This document shows, one piece after another, positions 13,422-15,743 of a stretch of DNA of 15,743 bases. How positions within the stretch are numbered: the first letter of the stretch is position 1; each line of letters begins with the position of its first letter. Both the position numbers and the translations under genes were made by a program. The notes below the pieces were generated by a model that did not search any database, was not told the origin of the DNA, and saw only the letters and a program-made list of their open reading frames with translations. The DNA lies in the NCBI GenBank assembly GCA_964583095.1, contig CAZOVB010000087.1, positions 1-15,743 on the forward strand. Reading direction: 5' to 3'. The DNA is from CAZOVB01 sp964583095. GTDB taxonomy: Bacteria > Planctomycetota > Phycisphaerae > SM23-33.

Positions 13422-15140
13422 TTACTGCTGCGCGACCTCGCGCTCCGCTTCTTGCCAGCATTGCTGGTGTGACTTGTGCTCGCCGGATTGCAGGGCCGCC
13501 GTGTAAATCTCCACAGACCGCTCGCGCACCTGCGCCTCGTATCGTTCCTGCTCCACCGTCGGCCGCGCGGGCCGTGTGATTTCACCGGTCGGCACCATGC
13601 CCGTGACGGGCGGGGCCTTTGCGGCGTACCGCTCCAGGTCTTCCAGGTGGTTGTCGAATTGGTCGTCGGTCATCTGGCTGCCGGCGGAATAGAGGCACCG
13701 GTCGCACTCATCGTTCAGGTCGACGAAGTGCGGGTGCTTGGCGTGCAATTCCTGCAGGGCCGTGCGGCGATCGGCGTCGACCGCTCGCGCCCGCAGCTCG
13801 GCGTTGGAACGCTGCATTTGCGCCATGTGCTGCAGCATCTCCGCTTGCTCGGCTTGCAGCGCGGAATACTGCTCCCGCAGCGTCGTGAATTCCTCGTCGT
13901 TCACGTCCTCGTCGTCCTCGAAATCGAGTTGAGATTGCGCCGCGCTGTACTGCGTCGCAGGCGTCTGCATGCTGCCGGCACCCGGCAGCATGTACGGTTC
14001 ACGCATCCGCGGCTGACCGCCGCCGTATTTGCCGCCGGTCAGCATCTTCCCAATGCCGCCCAACAAGTACGGCTCTTGCGTCTGTGGCTGCGCCGGTGCG
14101 CCGGGCGATTGGTTGCCGCCGCCCATCGCCGCCGCGTCGTCCTGCGGTGGCATCGGTCCCGCCATTGGCTCCTGTGCATCAGGGCCGTTCGGGTCGGCGG
14201 CGGCGTCGCCTTGCTGCGCCTGCATCTGCTGGGTCAGGAACTGCATCTGCGGCGTGGCCATCATTGCGTCGATGATTTGCCGCAGGTCGTTTTCGTCAAG
14301 CGCCATGGTTGCCGTGGGGGTTTGGGGTTCGCCGTCGGAATCGGCTTCGAACTTGCTAACAGAATCGCGTTTGCGATCACCCCCGACGGTGCCGGGGACG
14401 TACGTGTTGCCGCCGCCTGGAAATGCAGGCACGGCGCTGTACTGCGCGACCTCGTATTCGCCATCGACCGCGTCGGCCGCGGAGTATTTGGCTGGCAGCG
14501 GCAGCCGCGGGGCTTCGGCCAAGCACGCGATCGGGTTGATGTAGCTGCGGCCGTTGGCTCGCAGCGTCACCACTTCGACGCTGCGATTGGGCCGGTCGGC
14601 TAAGGTTTCAAGCCGGTCGCGGCGGTGGTGTTCGTCCCCGAAGATCGCGAACCGCGGGTTGACGCGGCCGGTCATGCCCAGGCGGAACGGACCGGCCCAG
14701 CCCAGGTTGCGTGGGGGTTCTTTTTTGCGGTCGTCGGCGTTTGGCGGCAGCGTGTGTTTGTCGACCAAACCCGGCAGGCTGTCGGTGTCGCGGATCCGCA
14801 GGTTGCACTCTTGCACGATCGCGGTCAGCCGCGCGACATCGTTGTTTCGTGGCTGCGGCTGGCCGTCGGGACCGATGACCGTGCTTTCGTGTTCCTGCCA
14901 ATGCTGCACATCGTGCACGTGGGCGTATTTTTGATCGCCCAGCAACTGTTTAACTCGCTGCCGCTCCGGGTTCCCGCGGTGCCGGTCCCATGTGGACCAC
15001 ACGACCCAGTTGCGTTGCTCGGGCTCGGGGATGGCCTGCAACAATTGCTGATGAGCACGCACGCAGAACGCTTCGCAGGTCTCGCCTTCGTTCGGGGCGA
15101 GCGTCGCGGCGTGGTTCGGCAGTGCGGTTGCAGGTTGCAT
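13422..15140 (-). CDS. prohead protease (Mu gpI-like) fused to scaffold-like C-terminus
   Basis: A 572-residue protein from the ATG at 15140 (GTG 15146 is possible but lies against a terminator T-run). The region from about residue 100 to 225 matches Mu-I-type capsid assembly proteases: VARLTAIVQECNLRIRD (102-118), then H129 in LVDKHTLPP, LGWAGPFRLG (146-155), ADRPNRSVEVVTL (181-193, candidate catalytic S187) and YINPIACLAEAPRLPLPAKYSA (200-221). H129 and S187 would form a His/Ser pair. The rest is scaffold-like: a Gln/Met/Ala/Pro/Gly-rich, low-complexity region (290-390), an acidic patch (about 405-418), and a coiled-coil-prone segment (420-470: ALQAEQAEMLQHMAQMQRSN). Such protease-scaffold fusions lie just before cement and capsid genes. 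PGGGNTYVP (241-249) is shared with the capsid N-terminus. YSA recurs four times (near 219, 234, 398, 425). No Shine-Dalgarno is visible. Confidence 0.75.
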   Translation of the reverse strand: MQPATALPNHAATLAPNEGETCEAFCVRAHQQLLQAIPEPEQRNWVVWSTWDRHRGNPERQRVKQLLGDQKYAHVHDVQHWQEHESTVIGPDGQPQPRNNDVARLTAIVQECNLRIRDTDSLPGLVDKHTLPPNADDRKKEPPRNLGWAGPFRLGMTGRVNPRFAIFGDEHHRRDRLETLADRPNRSVEVVTLRANGRSYINPIACLAEAPRLPLPAKYSAADAVDGEYEVAQYSAVPAFPGGGNTYVPGTVGGDRKRDSVSKFEADSDGEPQTPTATMALDENDLRQIIDAMMATPQMQFLTQQMQAQQGDAAADPNGPDAQEPMAGPMPPQDDAAAMGGGNQSPGAPAQPQTQEPYLLGGIGKMLTGGKYGGGQPRMREPYMLPGAGSMQTPATQYSAAQSQLDFEDDEDVNDEEFTTLREQYSALQAEQAEMLQHMAQMQRSNAELRARAVDADRRTALQELHAKHPHFVDLNDECDRCLYSAGSQMTDDQFDNHLEDLERYAAKAPPVTGMVPTGEITRPARPTVEQERYEAQVRERSVEIYTAALQSGEHKSHQQCWQEAEREVAQQ

Positions 15141-15146
15141 AGGCAC

Positions 15147-15181
15147 AAAAAAAGCCCGCCGCTGAATTTTCAGTGGCGGGC
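15147..15181 (-). terminator. intrinsic terminator directly before the protease-scaffold gene
   Basis: On the minus strand GCCCGCC-A-CTGA (15181-15170) pairs with TCAG-C-GGCGGGC (15165-15154), one A/C mismatch in 12 bp, a 4-nt loop, then seven T (15153-15147). It would stop transcripts of the small upstream genes only 6 nt before the ATG at 15140. Confidence 0.88.
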
Positions 15182-15182
15182 C

Positions 15183-15196
15183 TCGGGTCTCGATAG
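15183..15196 (-). promoter_or_regulatory. intergenic motif, copy C
   Basis: Plus-strand tcgggtctcgatag shares the 9-nt core cgggtctcg with copies A and B and continues ATAG where B has GTAG. It abuts the terminator stem upstream of the protease-scaffold gene. The core is 43 nt from the ATG at 15140. Confidence 0.35.
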
Positions 15197-15218
15197 CCGT
15201 GGTGGATTACTTGGGCTC

Positions 15219-15416
15219 TTAGGAACCCGCGCGGAAGTGTTCGCACACTTCCGCAGCATACTTGCCAGTGCGTACCGTTCCATTTTGGACGGTCACACTC
15301 ACGTTGTACGTAAAGAACGCCTCTTCACGCAGCCGGCTTAACAGTTCCCTGCGTAGGCGGTTGCACACGCGTTCGATATTGGCGGCGTTTTCTGCAACGC
15401 TTTCGGCAGTTGGCAT
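15219..15416 (-). CDS. small protein of unknown function
   Basis: A 65-residue protein from ATG 15416, chosen because GAGG lies 9 nt upstream; ATG 15425 and GTG 15431 in the same frame are alternatives. Residues about 5-35 form a charged amphipathic helix (SVAENAANIERVCNRLRRELLSRLREE). A strand-like segment follows (FFTYNVSVTVQNGTV), then a short helix (KYAAEVCEHFRAGS). It resembles no family I can name. It lies between a helix-turn-helix gene and a strong terminator, so its transcription is separate from the head genes. It could be a small head-assembly or regulatory protein; there is no evidence either way. Confidence 0.55.
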   Translation of the reverse strand: MPTAESVAENAANIERVCNRLRRELLSRLREEAFFTYNVSVTVQNGTVRTGKYAAEVCEHFRAGS

Positions 15417-15474
15417 CTTCGGCATCCTCACGCTTGCTGTAGGGGTCTCCTTGCCGCAGCTTTCGCCTTAGTGT

Positions 15475-15495
15475 ACGCGGCAATTTTTGCCGCGT
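15475..15495. repeat. perfect inverted repeat at the end of the helix-turn-helix gene
   Basis: ACGCGGCAA (15475-15483) and TTGCCGCGT (15487-15495) are perfect 9-bp complements around a 3-nt centre. It starts at the stop codon of the helix-turn-helix gene. No T-run follows on either strand, so a simple intrinsic terminator is unlikely. It could be a protein-binding operator or an RNA hairpin. Confidence 0.7.
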
Positions 15496-15743
15496 CAATT
15501 GTTTCGTCGACGCAGCTCCCGCTCCCACGCCGCGATCGCCTCCAAGTGCGTCGCAGTCGGTGTCAGTTCGCCCCCCAGCCATCGCGTGACGGTCTTGCTG
15601 TCGACGCCGACGTACTCTGCGATACCGCGACGCGAGCGGCGAACTCGACCGGTGGAGCGACCGGGTGCCCGGCACAGTCGCTCCACCTTGCGGCGCAGCT
15701 TTCGCCACTCCGCCAGCTGCTTTGGGTCCAGCCCATGCCGCGG
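15495..15743 (-). CDS. small helix-turn-helix DNA-binding protein, 5' end outside window
   Basis: An open frame of 82 codons reaches the right edge without a stop upstream, so the start lies at an internal codon (GTG 15686 or similar) or beyond the edge. Basic helices come first (LDPKQLAEWRKLRRKVERLCR). Then comes a helix-turn-helix: RRGIAEYVGVDSKTVTRWLGGELTP, where I-A-E-x-x-G-V-D-x-K-T-V-T-R-W matches the XRE/Cro-type second and recognition helices. It closes with ATHLEAIAAWERELRRRN. Such proteins act as repressors or activators, or sometimes as small terminase subunits, which is attractive here because the head genes follow. I prefer the regulator reading with modest confidence. Confidence 0.6.
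   Translation of the reverse strand, partial: PRHGLDPKQLAEWRKLRRKVERLCRAPGRSTGRVRRSRRGIAEYVGVDSKTVTRWLGGELTPTATHLEAIAAWERELRRRNN

Noticed and set aside
13476..14603. Long plus-strand ORF (375 codons) opposite the protease-scaffold gene
   Set aside because: The minus-strand product has recognisable protease motifs and gene order, whereas the plus-strand product is Arg/Val/Leu-rich without motif, typical of GC-rich antisense frames.
15325..15708. Minus-strand 127-codon ORF covering the helix-turn-helix and small genes
   Set aside because: Arg/Gln/Ala-rich with no motif. It overlaps two better-supported frames, one with a clear helix-turn-helix.

Overview
This window reads as the late (structural) gene block of a tailed double-stranded DNA phage or prophage with a siphophage-type long tail. 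Every supported gene is on the minus strand, so the transcriptional order runs from high to low coordinates. The host is not identifiable with certainty. Two features fit a Planctomycetota host: a long poly-serine linker followed by a Cys/Trp C-terminal module, and the C-x-C...MNYWG..GC module of the sugar-modifying protein. That host assignment is inference. The sequence is GC-rich and contains a scaffolding gap of exactly 100 N (9348-9447), so it is an assembly scaffold.

Layout in transcription order: (i) 15743-15219, the 3' end of a small helix-turn-helix protein and a small unknown gene, closed by a strong intrinsic terminator (15147-15181). (ii) Head module, 15140-11786: a Mu-I-like prohead protease fused to a scaffold-like C-terminus, a DUF2190-like capsid cement protein and the major capsid protein, closed by a second intrinsic terminator (11716-11753). 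(iii) Connector and tail tube, 11696-10602: a DUF1320/gp36-like head-tail adaptor and a probable tail tube protein. (iv) The tail assembly chaperone pair G and G-T (10584-10013), with a nine-A slippery run giving a -1 frameshift. (v) The tape measure gene (10020-7808), which is interrupted by the assembly gap inside a 15-bp tandem repeat. (vi) Three tail-tip or baseplate genes (7811-3378). (vii) Two multidomain sugar-modifying enzymes (3381-10), and the first codons of another gene at the left edge. Terminase and portal genes are not seen and should lie beyond the right edge.

The genes are tightly packed. Several consecutive pairs overlap by ATGA or TGATG, so downstream genes are probably translationally coupled. 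No stretch over 300 bases lacks a gene.

The most unusual part is the left end. A tail protein with about 70 residues of Ser-rich linker is followed, in the same apparent operon, by a protein combining a phage Cys module, a GT25-like glycosyltransferase and a PAPS-type sulfotransferase. A second protein fuses a GT8-like glycosyltransferase to a class I methyltransferase. Together these look like a late-expressed cassette that builds a sulfated and methylated glycan, either on the virion or on the host surface. Other points of interest are the -1 frameshift site, a shared PGGxNTYVP motif in the scaffold protein and the capsid N-terminus, a pre-toxin-like hydrophobic segment in the tape measure protein, and a motif (core cgggtctcg on the plus strand) found only in three intergenic spaces.
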